From contig MCFE01000069.1 of assembly GCA_002104905.1 (NCBI GenBank), positions 123,923 through 187,922 on the forward strand: DNA of 64,000 nt. Reading direction: 5' to 3'. The position numbers were made by a program, and so were the translations under genes. The stretch is from Basidiobolus meristosporus CBS 931.73 (taxonomy: Eukaryota > Basidiobolomycota > Basidiobolomycetes > Basidiobolales > Basidiobolaceae). Under the pieces are notes generated by a model, which made no database searches, was not told the origin of the DNA, and saw only the letters and a list, made by a program, of their open reading frames with translations. Every line of letters starts with the position of its first letter. Position 1 is the first letter of the stretch. Below, piece after piece: positions 36,584 through 48,585 of the stretch.

Positions 36584-38998
36584 CACGATTCCTACGACTT
36601 TATTGCCGCTGACAATGCTACGTCTAAATGGCACCTTGCTTCCTAACAGCCCCTAATTCTATGTCTATGTTCTTTTTTGTGTGATTTATCATTCCACGAA
36701 AACAAACACTTCTGGTGGCATTCAGCCAATCAGATCCCACTTTGAACTGGTAGAGAAAATCAAGCGAGAGCCCGTTTAAAGTTTGGGTTAGCTAAACGAA
36801 GAATAGCGCTTTGCGACCCAATGTGACTAAATCCTGGTTTAGTGAGAGTCACTTGGGCGTACTTCTGATTGTACCTTCAATGCAATGATGTGGTCGATGT
36901 CTTTTCCATTCCCATACTCTGCACCCCAGTGAGTCTGACTTAATTCCCACTAGCCATCATTTGATGGAAGGCCTGCGTTCCAGATGGAATCAGCATACAT
37001 GATGTATTATCATGGGTGGAATGACAAGAAGTAACCTAATGTAGGTGAGGATCTGTTGCCAATATGAGTTTTCCTATTGAAAACCAAAAGCGGAAGCGAC
37101 GCGAAACACGATCAATGACTGGATTGATTAAGATGGGTTTCTAATCCATCTCATTCACTCTGGACCCAGACACGGTTACCGCTCTGTCCCATAAACTGGG
37201 ATCGTTTCTCAATGACTCGAGACCAAAACACTAAATGAAGAAACTAACAAACATGTAAAATATTGAGCATAAATAAGCCATTTGAATCAGCGTAGGGTGT
37301 GGTCAAGAAAAGATATGACAAGCATCTAAATAAGCTACGCAGATGCATACCCGGTTCCACCAAAGAGATTCCAAACACCATTGGGCTGATGCGAGGTCAA
37401 GGAGTCACAAGAGCGGTTGGCCAATTACCCTAAACGTGAGTTCCTATTATCAATTATCTACAATTGCTGAACAAAAGCCCATACGTCCTGAAATCAACTC
37501 CACTTCGATTTGTACTCTAGAATGGACAGCGCCTCGTAGCCTATCTAAACAGGACTCTGGTTGCGATTTCGGCAGTCGTATAGCTCTCGTGATGCTGTCT
37601 AACCATAGCGCTCTGATTACTGTGCTTGGCATCATAGCACAACTGCATTACTCAAATAATCATTTTTTCTTCATCTGCAGAATTTCCATGGAGTCCATTC
37701 GGTTTGTCCGCGCCAAGCATCACATGAATTCAAACATGGAAATGGGATCCCGGTGTAACACCGGTCTTCAGCTAGAGTCATCCCAGCATGTGGTTGCACA
37801 TACGCTTCCTTAATAAGCAGATGTGTGGTTCAGCTTTCCTAATTATAGTCCCAAATCTGGTCAAGAATCCTTTTGGCTCGGGTGTACAACTGTGAGACAC
37901 CTTTCGATTGTAAACCTACCTAAATGACCTGTTTCATTGTACGTCACTGACCACTAGGAATCAACATGATTAGGTTTGCATATATCATTCGGCCATCAGT
38001 GGTATCCAGCCTGTACTATTGATTCAGCGAGACACAATCATTGCACAAACACTATCAAAGAATCCAAGCATTAGGCAGCCGAGCTGTGTCTGCCGTGTGG
38101 TGTCTGGGTGAACGGCCCAGTCTGATGGTGCTGGGATGGCCTGATTCAACGGGAGGTTCGCGTAATAGGTAAGAGTTCTGTGATCTGTGAGTGTCCATCA
38201 ATTTGAATATATATGGGCTTTATCAAGATCATCCATGATGGAATCGGGTTGTATATTGAACCTATTAGGATTAATTTAACCTAGTAACGTGAGAGGCTCA
38301 TGCCAGGCTTGGGGGCGCTGATTGGTTGTGAGCAAAAAGAGTAACGAGCCGTCGTAATAGTGGTCAGAATCCTAGACATTGGGTAGTTTATGGGGGAAGG
38401 CCGAGGGTGAGCTTCACGAATAAAGTTTACTATCCAGGACTTCAGTTGCGCCGTCAAGAGTGGCCACGGATTTCTTGGTAAAGTCTACTCCACAGCTATT
38501 TCTCGCGGGGTGGAAGCCCGTCTTGACTGTGATAAATATAGTGTCGCAAGGTGACCCGTTAAATGTAGCTCAGCTCAAAAATATATGCAATCATTATCGG
38601 TTTCATTTATGTTGGACGGCGGTCAACATCTCATTTATCCTTCGCACTTTATTAATAGCTAACCGCCTGATCCTCATTTGGAGTTCACTTATTTTTAGTG
38701 TACGAATCAACTGATATATGAATATGAGATCAGTTTCCTATTCGGTGGATGGACACAAGTCAAAAGCTTTAATAGTGCGCCAAACTGCAGTACCAACTGG
38801 ACTTAATCCCCTAAATATTTCTTGGATTGCTAATTCAATTTTCACCTATTTGAACTCTGTGAGGCTATTAATTCGTTACGCTGCACAGCTCGCATTTATC
38901 TTCCACTCCACCCTTACCTTATCTACTTTCCTTTTTCTTACCCTTCCCCGCATACTTCCCTTCCCCACCTTTCCACAAAACGCCATAGATATATCCTT
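36584..38998. other. Large divergent intergenic region (2.4 kb)
   Basis: Lies between MSH1 and the P4-ATPase gene. A 156-codon plus-strand ORF (37343-37813) has no family resemblance and low-confidence composition. A long pyrimidine-rich tract (about 38884-38985, CCTTCC/CTTTCC type) sits just before the P4-ATPase start, as is common in highly expressed fungal promoters. Confidence 0.45.
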
Positions 38999-41900
38999 AT
39001 GGCCCTTGGCAACACAAGTCGCTCACATGCCAGCAACTCACATAATTTAAGTCAAATGAGATCATCCCCCAAGGAAGAAGACATCGAATGTATCTCCTTA
39101 GAGGAACAGGAGCACCCAAAGCCTCTTACTCGTTCGGTTTCAAAATGGTTCAAAAGGAAAAGCCAATCTATATTTCGTCAGAGTACAGTAAGCGTGGGCA
39201 GAAAAATCCCTATTTCCACAGCTCTACCCAAACCTTATGTCCGGGAAGACACAAAAAAACCCTATATATCCAACCGGATCACTACTGCTCGTTATAACCT
39301 ATGGAACTTTCTACCCAAACAGCTCTACGCACAATTCTCCAAAGTTGCCAACCTGTATTTCCTATTTGTTGCTTGTCTGCAAATGATACCAGGCTGGTCA
39401 ACTACCGGTCAGTTTACCACTATTCTTCCTCTGTCTATATTTACAGTAGTTGCTATGGGACGTGAAGGCTACGATGATTATCGTAGACACAGACAGGATC
39501 AGTCTGAGAACAACAAAGGAGTCGAAGTCCTTCGGTCTTACCACAACAATGCAGAGCCAGTCTCGGGGAGCGCTGACGGACAACACACTTTGGAGCGACG
39601 GTCGACACGAAATATTGGAGTGTGGCAGCAAACCAAATGGAAAGATGTCACTGTTGGGGATTTCGTACGAATCAATGCCAACGATTGGGTTCCTGCTGAC
39701 CTGTTCCTGCTGAGTACGTCCACCGACGATGGAATCTGCTATGTTGAAACGGCTGCCCTTGATGGCGAGAGTAACTTGAAACAAAAGCAAGCTATCAAGG
39801 AGATTGATACCCTCATCAAGGAATCTCCCGACGGCATTTCCAATTTAGAGGGTTGGTCACTTCCACTTCAAAGCTTTCGCGTAAACTTATACTCAACTGA
39901 ATCACATTTTAGGTTATCTGCAGGCCGAGAATCCAAATATGGATCTATACAATTTTGATGGTTATCTCCAACACAATGAAGAGCGTTATCCCGTGTCTGT
40001 AAATCAAATTCTACTTAGAGGTACGATTCTTCGCAACACAACCAGCGCGGTTGGCATGGTGATTTTCTCCGGAGAGGAGACGAAGATTCGCATGAATGCA
40101 TCAAAAAACATCCGTACCAAGGCCCCAAGCCTTCAGAAGTTGATCAACAAAGCTGTGATCTCGGTATTTATTGCCCTGATTGCTCTATCATTAACATCCA
40201 CCGTATTGGGTGCCGTGTGGGAGAGAGGGTCTATTCATCGGTGGTATTTGACTGGCCCTAAGCGTGATTTGGCAAGAAGTTTCTTCAGCTTTATCATTCT
40301 GCTGAACACCCTTATCCCGATCTCTCTTTACGTGACGATGGAGATCGTGAAACTTGTGCAAGCCTATTTCATCAACAACGATCTGGAGATGTACTATGCT
40401 GAGACCGATACACCTGCTGAGGCTCGTACATGCACAATCAATGAAGAGCTCGGGCAAATCAGCTATATTTTTTCAGACAAGACTGGCACACTGACAGATA
40501 ACGTGATGCTGTTCCGTAAGTACTCCGTCGGTGGAATGGCATACGTTCATGACAACCAAAAAGTGATAAGTCATCGATTGAATAGCATCAGCAAGCTCTA
40601 CTCTTCCGAATTGAACAAGGTTGCCGAGGATATTCGGCCTATCGAGGAGGATACCAAGGTTACCCATCTTAGCGGTAGCATCAGCTCTCGCCCTTGCAAC
40701 CAGAAATCATCCCGTCAAATGATTGAGCGACTAATCTCTGATCCAAACAGTCATTTCGGCAGACAAGCCGATATGTTTCTGCTTGCCATGGCTCTTTGTC
40801 ACACCGTTGTCCCTGAAGTCAGCCCAGAGACTGGCGATGTCAACTACCAATCTATGTCTCCCGATGAGCATGCCATCGTCAATGCAGTCCATGAGCTTGG
40901 ATATACCTGTATTGACCGTAACAGCAAATCCGTCTCTGTCGTTCCGCTACAGGGTGGCCATCCGCTTGTTTTCAAAGTGCTCAATATCATTGAGTTCAGT
41001 AGTCACAGAAAGCGTATGTCGGTTATCTATCAATTTCCTGACGGTCAAATCGTATTGCTTTGCAAAGGAGCCGATTCTGTTATTCTTGAAAGGCTGGCCA
41101 ATGGTGAAAGCAATCCTGCTACGGCCTCCAACACTTTCGAATCCAAGACCCAGCACATGAGCATTCGCGAAGAGTACCTTTATTCGAAGGCTATTGAGCA
41201 CGTGCATCAATTCGCTTCGGATGGTCTCCGTACATTGGCCTATGGTCATCGCTATTTGGACCAAGATGAGTATAATGTATGGAGTGCCATCTACTCGGAA
41301 GCTTGTACATCGTTGGTCGAGAGACAGACTAAAATTGAGGAAGCTGCTGAGTTGATTGAGAAGAACTTATCACTCACTGGAATTACCGCCATCGAGGACA
41401 AGCTCCAGGAAGGTGTTCCTGAAACAATGGAGAAAATGCAAATGGCTGGAATCCGCTTGTGGATGCTTACCGGTGATAAACTCGAGACTGCTATCAATAT
41501 TGGCCACTCGTGTAGATTGATCCGTGACACATCAACGGTCATCATCTTAGACCCAAAACAAGGCTCGCTCACAAACCAAGTTCAATCGGCCTTGAGCAAT
41601 GTAACCACTAACAAGGGGCATTCCGTGGTTGTCATTGATGGCTCTACTCTTGCGTTGGTTGAGAAGGACCCGGTACTTCTGGATAGTTTCTTGGATCTTG
41701 GTGTAGTCAGCAGTGCCGTTATTTGCTGCCGTGTAAGTCCATCTCAGAAGGCACTGGTGGTCCGTAGTATTCGTCGCAAGATTGGATCCGCCGTGACTTT
41801 AGCTATTGGTGATGGTGGGAATGATATCGCCATGATTCAGGAAGCCCATGTTGGTATCGGGATTGCTGGTCGTGAAGGACTGCAGGCTGCTAGATCAAGT

Positions 41901-42920
41901 GACTACTCCATTGCTCGCTTCCGCTTCTTACAACGGCTACTACTGGTTCATGGCAGATGGTGCTACGTTAGAATTTCAAAATTTGTGCTCGGAACATTTT
42001 ACAAATGCGTCACCTTCTACCTGACTCAATTCTTCTTCCAAGCGTTTACCGGATTCAGTGGAACTTCGTTATATGAGCAATGGACTCTTTCCCTCTACAA
42101 CACCTTATTCTCAGCTTTACCTGTTTTAGTTCTCGGGATGTTTGAGAAGGATCTCAACGCGGAAACCTTGCTCAGGTTTCCCAGTCTATACAGAACGGGC
42201 CAGAACAACGAGATGTTCAACTTGAGAATCTTCTGGATATGGATGGTCAACGGTGTGATTCAATCGGTATGGATCACCTATATTCCGTTGATAACTCAAG
42301 GCGCGTTCAGTAAAGGAGATGTAGAGGACTCTCCACAGCTTTACTTCCTTGGCGTTATTGTCTACACCGCTGTCGTCCTGGTGGTTACAATCAAGCTGTC
42401 TTTACTGGAGAGTCATAACTGGACATGGATAACGGCTTTCGCAACCGTAGGCACGATTGGGCTTTGGTTCGTTTGGCAGCTGGTTTTCTCAGTTGTGTAC
42501 AAGCCACAAGATGCTACCAATGGTTATGAGGTTTACGGTGTGTTCCAAGCAATGATTTCACACCCGGATTTCTGGGGAGCACTTGTTCTTGTCGTGGTTG
42601 CGGCATTGGTACCGCGTGTAGCACTTATCGTCTTAAAGCGCAGTTTCTGGCCAACCGAGGTTGACAAATTCCAGGAATGGGAGAAAGACGAAAAGAGGAT
42701 CACCAAAATGCAGGAAACAGCAACCTCGACAAACCAATACCCCCAGCAACGTCGTAACCTGTTCACTAAACTCAACCCTTGGGCAAACTCACTAAGGGGC
42801 CGTGCTAGCAAGTTGAACAAAGCTAGAGGTTGGTTACCTTCAAGGTTAAGCGCTCAATCTGACAATCAAAAATACGAGGACTACGCACTCACCGAGTCTT
42901 CAACACATAACCGCCACTAA
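38999..42920 (+). CDS. P4-type ATPase, phospholipid flippase (Dnf3-like)
   Basis: Exons 38999-39851 and 39913-42920 join over a 61-nt intron with donor GTTGGT and acceptor TTTTAG, restoring the conserved NLEG-YLQAENPNMDLY segment; total 1286 residues. Motifs: ISNRITTARYNLWNFLPKQL before helix 1, actuator ALDGESNLK (P4 enzymes usually have DGET), IPISLYVTMEIVK in helix 4, phosphorylation site SDKTGTLTDN (Asp near 473), nucleotide-binding KGADSVILERL, hinge LTGDKLETAINIG and GDGGNDIAMIQEAHVGIGIAG, then the C-terminal helices. A charged, Ser/Asn-rich tail of about 100 residues follows. It should move phospholipids to the cytosolic leaflet at the Golgi, endosome or plasma membrane, with a Cdc50-type partner. 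The Dnf3 assignment rests on TDNVMLFRKYSVGG-type wording and is less sure than the class. Confidence 0.92.
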
Positions 42921-43571
42921 AATCCTGGACACTCGGCTATAGCCTTTTTACACCAAGAACACCACCCTCGTACTCAACGGTGGTTCGCAAGATACCCGTC
43001 GTGCTCCTGCCATTTGTAACTCATCACTTTTGATATTCGCATTGCTGAAGTATTGGACATTCAGGCCGCTTGTTCATACTCTTCCCTCACATCATATCTA
43101 CAATCCGCTTCGTTGGGAGCTCACTATCCTGGGCCCTCTCGAGACTACCTGGTGAAAGCCTCCCAACGAAATTTTCCAATATACTAGCTGATCATCCACG
43201 CGTACATATAAACCATTATTCCAAGTGACCAAGGCTACTTGCACTTATTTCTGAACCCCACACCGGCACGGGCCAATGGGGGGGGTAGGAGAGACGTCAT
43301 GTGATTGGTGTACCTAGAAAATGTATATACGATGAATACCAATAAACTCGATGCACTTTCGAATATTTCTCCTCTGCGCTGGACTCGAATCCCATTTGGA
43401 AGCCCACTAGTGTTCAGATCAGATTGATCTGATTAGTGTCTAGAATGAATCAGGCCCAGCCCCCAACTCGATTGGAAAAAAGCTTGACACCCAAGCGGGT
43501 GCATACTGAAAACCGAAAGGGCCCGATTTTTCAGGAGGAGTATTCGGCTCAACCCACAGACTTCCGCCATC
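42921..43571. other. Intergenic between P4-ATPase and the AlkB gene
   Basis: Holds the 3' flank of the flippase (AATAAAC at about 43342) and the promoter of the downstream gene. A CCAAT sequence lies near 43271-43275, followed by a G run. A short tRNA-like GGATTCGAGTCC on minus near 43385 was judged not to be a tRNA. Confidence 0.45.
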
Positions 43572-44780
43572 ATGACCAACAGCGACAGGAGCTTGAGCAA
43601 AAATGAGCTCAAGAAATTGGTGAAGCTGGAGAGAAAGCAGGCTTATTCCTACGGAGTTGTTGCGAAGCTTGAGGGCCGAGAGGTTTCCGAGTTGTTCAGT
43701 GCAGAGGGAACCCCGTTCCTTTGTATAGCGAATGCAGGCTCCGGGGCCATGGGAAGCATCCCCTTTAACCATTTATGCCAGGTTTTGGCGAGCTTCGAGG
43801 GCTATCTCGAAGCCAAACAGAGTGCCTATGGTAGAGTTGGTATCATTTAGTTCAGCTGAGTAGCTCTTTGGTTACAGTCATTCACCAAGCCCACCTTTTT
43901 TCCCGTCTTACCGCAGCCATACACCTTCGTAAAGTTCACCAGTGTAGATTGTGCCAGGGCGGTGAAGGAGAAGTTCCACCTGAAGTCAACGGAGCATTTC
44001 GAGGGAAGGGCGTTGTTTATTGAATACGTCGAGTCGGCGAAAAGCCCCTTCAAGGAGGCCAAAGCTTCGCAAGACTCGGTGCCTGGGCTGATTTTCCTCG
44101 AGGAATTCCTCACAGTCGGCGAGGAGGAACAGTTGCTCTCGGAGCTGGATTCCTTACCGGAATGGAAGTACGTGAACAAGAGATATGTGGTATGTAGTGT
44201 CGAGTTTAAGTTGCTGGAACGCTCGTCCTTAACCCTCCTAAAACAGCAACACTTCGGCCATGCATTCGACTACAAGACCAAGCACGTTGGTGACTCTTCC
44301 ATGACAAGCTCGGTGAATTTCCCTGTGTTTATACAACGGATCCTCGATAGGATTGCCGCCGAACTGCCCCAACTGCCTATCTGCAACCAAGTTACGGTTT
44401 CCAAATATCCCTGCGGATCCGGAATCACCTCTCATGTGGACACCCATTCAGCGTTCGACGCCGCCATCATTATTCTCAGCCTGAAGAGCTCAGTGGTCAT
44501 GGATTTCAAGAGCCTCAAGACGAAGGAGATTGTTTCCATCGAGCTTCCGCGAAGGTCCTTGGCCATCACCACGCAGGAATCGAGGTACTCTTGGGAGCAC
44601 GGAATCAAGGAGCGCAAGACCGACCTGCTACCCAACGGCAGAGTGTTCGAACGAGACGAGCGGGTGTCGTTCACTTGTCGACGAATCCTTCCTGACGCCA
44701 TTTGTCACTGCGATTGGCCGCAGTATTGCGACCGACATGTGTCCACGATCGCTGTGGAGTCTCCTGTCAAGCAAGCCTAG
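43572..44780 (+). CDS. ALKBH8: RRM-AlkB protein, ALKBH8-type
   Basis: Three exons, 43572-43835, 43917-44189 and 44247-44777 plus stop, give 356 residues. The first 115 or so form an RNA-recognition motif (TPFLCIANAG, then YTFVKFTSVDCARAV across the first splice). The AlkB dioxygenase follows from LIFLEEFLTVGEEEQLLSEL. Iron ligands are in SHVDTHSAFD (His, Asp) and the later His of SWEHGIKER; the 2-oxoglutarate arginine is in RVSFTCRRI. The VTVSKYPCGSGITSHVDTHS block and the LPRRSL motif are those of ALKBH8, which modifies wobble uridines in tRNA. There is no C-terminal methyltransferase; in fungi that part is a separate Trm9 protein. The second intron (44190-44246) is 57 nt and in frame, so an unspliced message would still read through. 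Confidence 0.85.
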
Positions 44781-46038
44781 TCTCCCCAGGCAACAGCAAG
44801 AATCCTCGTTTTGTATCATCTGCCCATTGCACGGTCATTCATTATGTACCAATAATAACTGCAAAAGCGTATTAGGCAGTAGACAATCGAACCCAGCGCG
44901 CTAGGTAGGGAGATCCACTAAGGGTGGTTGGAAGTTGAGCTCGGACTTGTAACAATCACACTTCAATACATGTATCTAGCTCGAAACGAGCCCCAATCTT
45001 ACCCAAATCAAGAGCTTACTGCTGTTTCGGCCGTGTTTGGTTACAGACACCATGGATTGTGAGGTTGGTGGCGTGGCTGCCCGAGGAGAAGCTATTGTGG
45101 ACTGGGGAATTCGCCTTCATCCTCGCATGTCAGTTGGCATTGGTCGGTGAGGCTCAGATTGGGCCGATGAACCCCTGGGCTGCACGCTCTTGGAAGATTG
45201 ATTGTTGCCTGCTTCAGCAGTATGGCTTTGTGTGATGCTCATTGATTTAATACCCAAGATGTTTGACAAGGTTTGGATTGTGGCGCTCTTGTGTGGGGTT
45301 GAGTTAGCTAGCCATATTCTATCATAATTCCTGAATGCAATGCCAAATACTTAATCCAATTAGTAGTAGTAGCAGTAGTAGTAGTAGTAGTAGTAGTAGG
45401 GGGGAGTCAATGTTTAAGGTACCGAGTCTGTTATCTTGTACTACATACAGTAAAGCCCCTCTGTAGCAATTACGTCTCTTCAGCCACTAGGTCCGCTTTA
45501 GGTTTGTTGAAGAAAATATCAGTATTTTATCAATAGCTGGTGAAAGTTTCTATTGACCAGAGTCACTGTGTATATGTGGGTAGATTTGGCAGTTTGTGAA
45601 CCCAAATAAGGAGGTCAGCCTCGTTTCCTAATGAGGTGGAGAATTGTAACTGGTAGAGCAAGAGGCCATTTCGGCTGAGCCCTGGGTGTATGATCACATC
45701 GCACATTGACCGGTGAATATCATTAGTTGAGGCTTCACAGTAGATGGACCTCAAGATGGTAGTTTGGACAAGTGGATTTCACCACCAAACGGGAAACCGG
45801 GCTCATGTGGGACTAAATCATATTGTAAGGTACGTATCATCTGATATACTTTCCATTTGTAGTATCCCCTACGGGACAGAAAATAGTAGGTCAAATCTGC
45901 TTTCAAATGACCCATCACGTCTCATACCCTAGCCGGTTGTACACCATATACACACAATACATGTTAGGAGTCAATAAGGAAGGTATTTTTATTACTAACA
46001 AGTGAAAATTAAAGAACGCTAGGCAGTGTTTACTGGAA
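44781..46038. other. Intergenic with a TAG microsatellite
   Basis: Between the AlkB gene and the secreted protein. A trinucleotide tract (TAG/GTA, with one CAG variant) occupies about 45362-45400. Nothing coding recognised. Confidence 0.55.
45362..45400. repeat. (TAG)n microsatellite
   Basis: About thirteen TAG units with one CAG variant, followed by a run of six G (ending about 45405). It lies outside genes. Confidence 0.9.
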
Positions 46039-46566
46039 TTAGCTGTAGTCTCCAGGAATCACAGCATCACAGCCGTCAACGCTAAGCCCCATGTTGCAGT
46101 CATCCTTCTGGTTACAGCATCGGATACAGTACTTGCTGGTATTGGGCTCAAGCAGACTGACAAAATAGGTGTAGCCCGCACAACCCGAGTTGGACGGGGC
46201 GCCGCGATTGTCGAACTGTCCTCCCCCGTCATTGGGCGACAGTTGGTATGCAGCGGGGTTCATCTTTCCAGTGACCTGAACGTAACTATCCGTTTGGTTG
46301 AAATGCGCACTCTGGATGAAGCCCTGGGGGAATATCTTGGCCTTAGGAGCAGTTGGGTTTTGCTGAGTACAAAAGACCACGGCATCGTCCTCATGTTCAC
46401 CTATAATCATACCAGGCTGTGACGGCAAGAATAGGCAGAAGCTCTCGGTGCTATTTAACACTACCAAGTGGTTGATGTTAGGATCGCCAACCGAGATGGG
46501 CTTGCCGAGCACTGAATAGCAAGTTGCCAGCAGAGTGCCCAATGACAGTATTGATTTCGCGAACAT
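46039..46566 (-). CDS. Small secreted cysteine-rich protein, unknown function
   Basis: Single exon, 175 residues. A clear signal peptide (MFAKSILSLGTLLATCYSVLG) precedes a mature protein with eight cysteines (FCLF, FCTQ, GCAG, YCIRCC, DC, GC), probably four disulphides, and two N-glycosylation sequons near the middle (NQT, NTS) plus NST. The segments NINHLVVLNSTESFCLFLP, FPQGFIQSAHF, DGGGQFDNRGAP and the end GCDAVIPGDYS resemble an uncharacterised secreted family that recurs in basal fungi, recalled from memory and not searched. A TATA box (GCTGATATATAAATAG on minus, 46615-46630) is 50-65 bases before the ATG. A cell-wall or effector role is speculative. Confidence 0.7.
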   Translation of the reverse strand: MFAKSILSLGTLLATCYSVLGKPISVGDPNINHLVVLNSTESFCLFLPSQPGMIIGEHEDDAVVFCTQQNPTAPKAKIFPQGFIQSAHFNQTDSYVQVTGKMNPAAYQLSPNDGGGQFDNRGAPSNSGCAGYTYFVSLLEPNTSKYCIRCCNQKDDCNMGLSVDGCDAVIPGDYS

Positions 46567-48186
46567 AGCTTTGGAATGTAGATGAGTTGTTGGCTAACCA
46601 CTAGCTAGCGCGGACTATTTATATATCAGCTAGCCGCAGACGCATGCTCTGCTTCGAAACTTGCCATCCTTTTTCATTGGGCAAATGGCCAAATGAAATT
46701 TGTCATAACACAAGTGCTGTTTAGAGCTGACTGAAGAGATTTACATCTATTCCAGATCATACGTCATAAACCACTGAAGCAGTGCTCAAGCAAAACATTC
46801 GCGATTAAAGCCACAATGGTGGATTGTCTAGCGAAAGAGAATGTGCCTGGCTTGTCCTCAAACCAAATCATCACTCATGCCCCATGTAGTACTTGGGACC
46901 AAAACACACCACTATCAGCCAAGTATGACCGCCAACTACGATACTGACGTTGATTCCATTCTTGCATCATTGGTGCGATACATGTGAGGCATGTAAGTAA
47001 GCGATGGGAAAGCCTACGCCAACGCTTTACTCCATCCACTGTATGCTGAGGCCGTGATGCCCCAGCTCAAGAAATCAGCAGCAGCATCTGAGCTGTGTCA
47101 ATGGTGACCACAAAGCCATGTAGGTCTCGGCTGTGCAGATGCCAATTATAGTAAGTACAGTTTCCGGCCACCTTATGATATAGTGACTATTCAGGGAAGG
47201 TCGATAGTTATTTATATCATTGGAGACGGTCAAACGAAGAGAGAGCCAATGGTGTGGACTACTCCGATATTACGTCCTTAATAAGGAATTCTGAATCCGC
47301 ATATGCTCCGGTTGAATTCAGTACTGAAGGGCATAAGGTTGGTGTATGCCAACCGTATATTCAATATCACGATGCGCGAGGTTGCCAACCAGAAGTTGCT
47401 GCCACCGAGCCAATAACGTCTTTCATCACGGCCATTATATCAGAATCGAATTCTTAGTTTTGTTGCTGGAGGTGAAGTTGAGCATTCGTGTTGATTGGTT
47501 AAGTGGCGTAGTGGCTTTAGTTTGAAGCGCCGTGAGGATTGTGTATGTAAAGCAATAGGCACAATACTAACAATCTGTCTCACTCCCTTGGAACTGCAAA
47601 ATCGCCCATGTTGCGTTCTTGAGCGAAATAGATTCAGACGGGGCTTCCCAAACCAGTGCTGATACGATTCAGCCACGAGATGTTGTGTTCGCTTCTGACT
47701 CTCGCCTTGTAGCAAGTAACATTATCACTGGGTAATGCCGCTTTGAAATGATGCAGTGGGTCATTTGTCGACACGCCTTGGAATTTTCAATGTTCTGCTG
47801 GAAGATTTGCGAACAAATTCATGTTGATACATAATAACTAGAACCTCCTATTTACGTCGCCATTACGCTTCGCCCGGTCAGTTTGGGTACAACCTTCTGT
47901 ATAGATAATATATATCTTGGCATGCACTGCCCTGCCTTGCATTAATACCCACTATTGCAAGCTGTCGGGACAGGCATTGGTGATGAAGAGCTTGCAAGTA
48001 ATTCCTTCAACGAAACAAACGGTTCCAAGTATATCGTACCTAGCTATATTGATGCAAATTGCTTATTGCCAAACCGTATCAAGTTGTACCCAAGATGGCG
48101 CCTCATCATCAGTAAATGGCTGAAGCACCATTAGGTGGTAATTAGTCACTCCTGAGGAGCAAGCAGGCATTGCTTTATTGCCCAAT
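46567..48186. other. Intergenic
   Basis: Promoter side of the secreted gene and 3' side of the KP4-like gene. ORFs 47254-47457 (+) and 47715-47440 (-) are unsupported. Confidence 0.45.
46615..46630 (-). promoter_or_regulatory. TATA box for the secreted protein gene
   Basis: ATATATAAATAG on the minus strand, 50-65 bases upstream of ATG 46566. Confidence 0.6.
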
Positions 48187-48585
48187 TTAGCCACATTGCG
48201 CGACATAATTCACAGTCAATTGACCATGGGCTACATTGTTATCTCCAGGGAACCCTAAAGGGACGCTTCCACATACGTTACAGCCATGATTTTGTAATTT
48301 ATGAAGTAGCGAGCATGCCTGGGAGGCGGTAATTGAACGTCCAGTATTTTGGGTGAAGGTAGAGATCCCCCCAAGGATGTGACAATTGCTTGCAATTCTG
48401 ACTCCAGGACCATAGGAATCTTTCTTAGGCAGGTTACAAACAGTATTCACCAATTGATTTAAGCTATTACCAGTAGCACCACACTGACTGCTTCCGCGAC
48501 AGTTTATCCCAATGCCTTCGACTTCAGCAAGTAGGGTGAAGCCAATGATAACGCCTGCACAAATGGTATTGATTAAAGCTCTCAT
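48187..48585 (-). CDS. KP4-like killer-toxin-family secreted protein
   Basis: 132 residues from ATG 48585; the longer frame starts only with TTG. A 24-residue signal peptide ends in EVEG. The mature part has eight cysteines and the KP4 family landmarks: INCRGSSQCG at the start, a central TFTQNTGRSI, HGCNVCGSVP, and the closing LTVNYV. KP4 proteins were first known from a fungal virus toxin that blocks calcium channels; many fungi and mosses carry genomic homologues, some of which affect fungal growth. The frame is intact with no break. It sits at the edge of the gene core next to repeat relics. Confidence 0.75.
   Translation of the reverse strand: MRALINTICAGVIIGFTLLAEVEGIGINCRGSSQCGATGNSLNQLVNTVCNLPKKDSYGPGVRIASNCHILGGISTFTQNTGRSITASQACSLLHKLQNHGCNVCGSVPLGFPGDNNVAHGQLTVNYVAQCG

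Noticed and set aside
37343-37813. 156-codon plus-strand ORF as a gene
   Set aside because: No family motif, no splicing support, and overlapping ORFs of similar quality; position in a long promoter region.
43375-43440. tRNA gene on the minus strand (GGATTCGAGTCC)
   Set aside because: No matching acceptor stem, D-arm or anticodon arm could be formed.
44162-44780. ALKBH8 exon read straight through 44190-44246
   Set aside because: The 19 extra codons break a conserved segment and are bounded by good splice signals.
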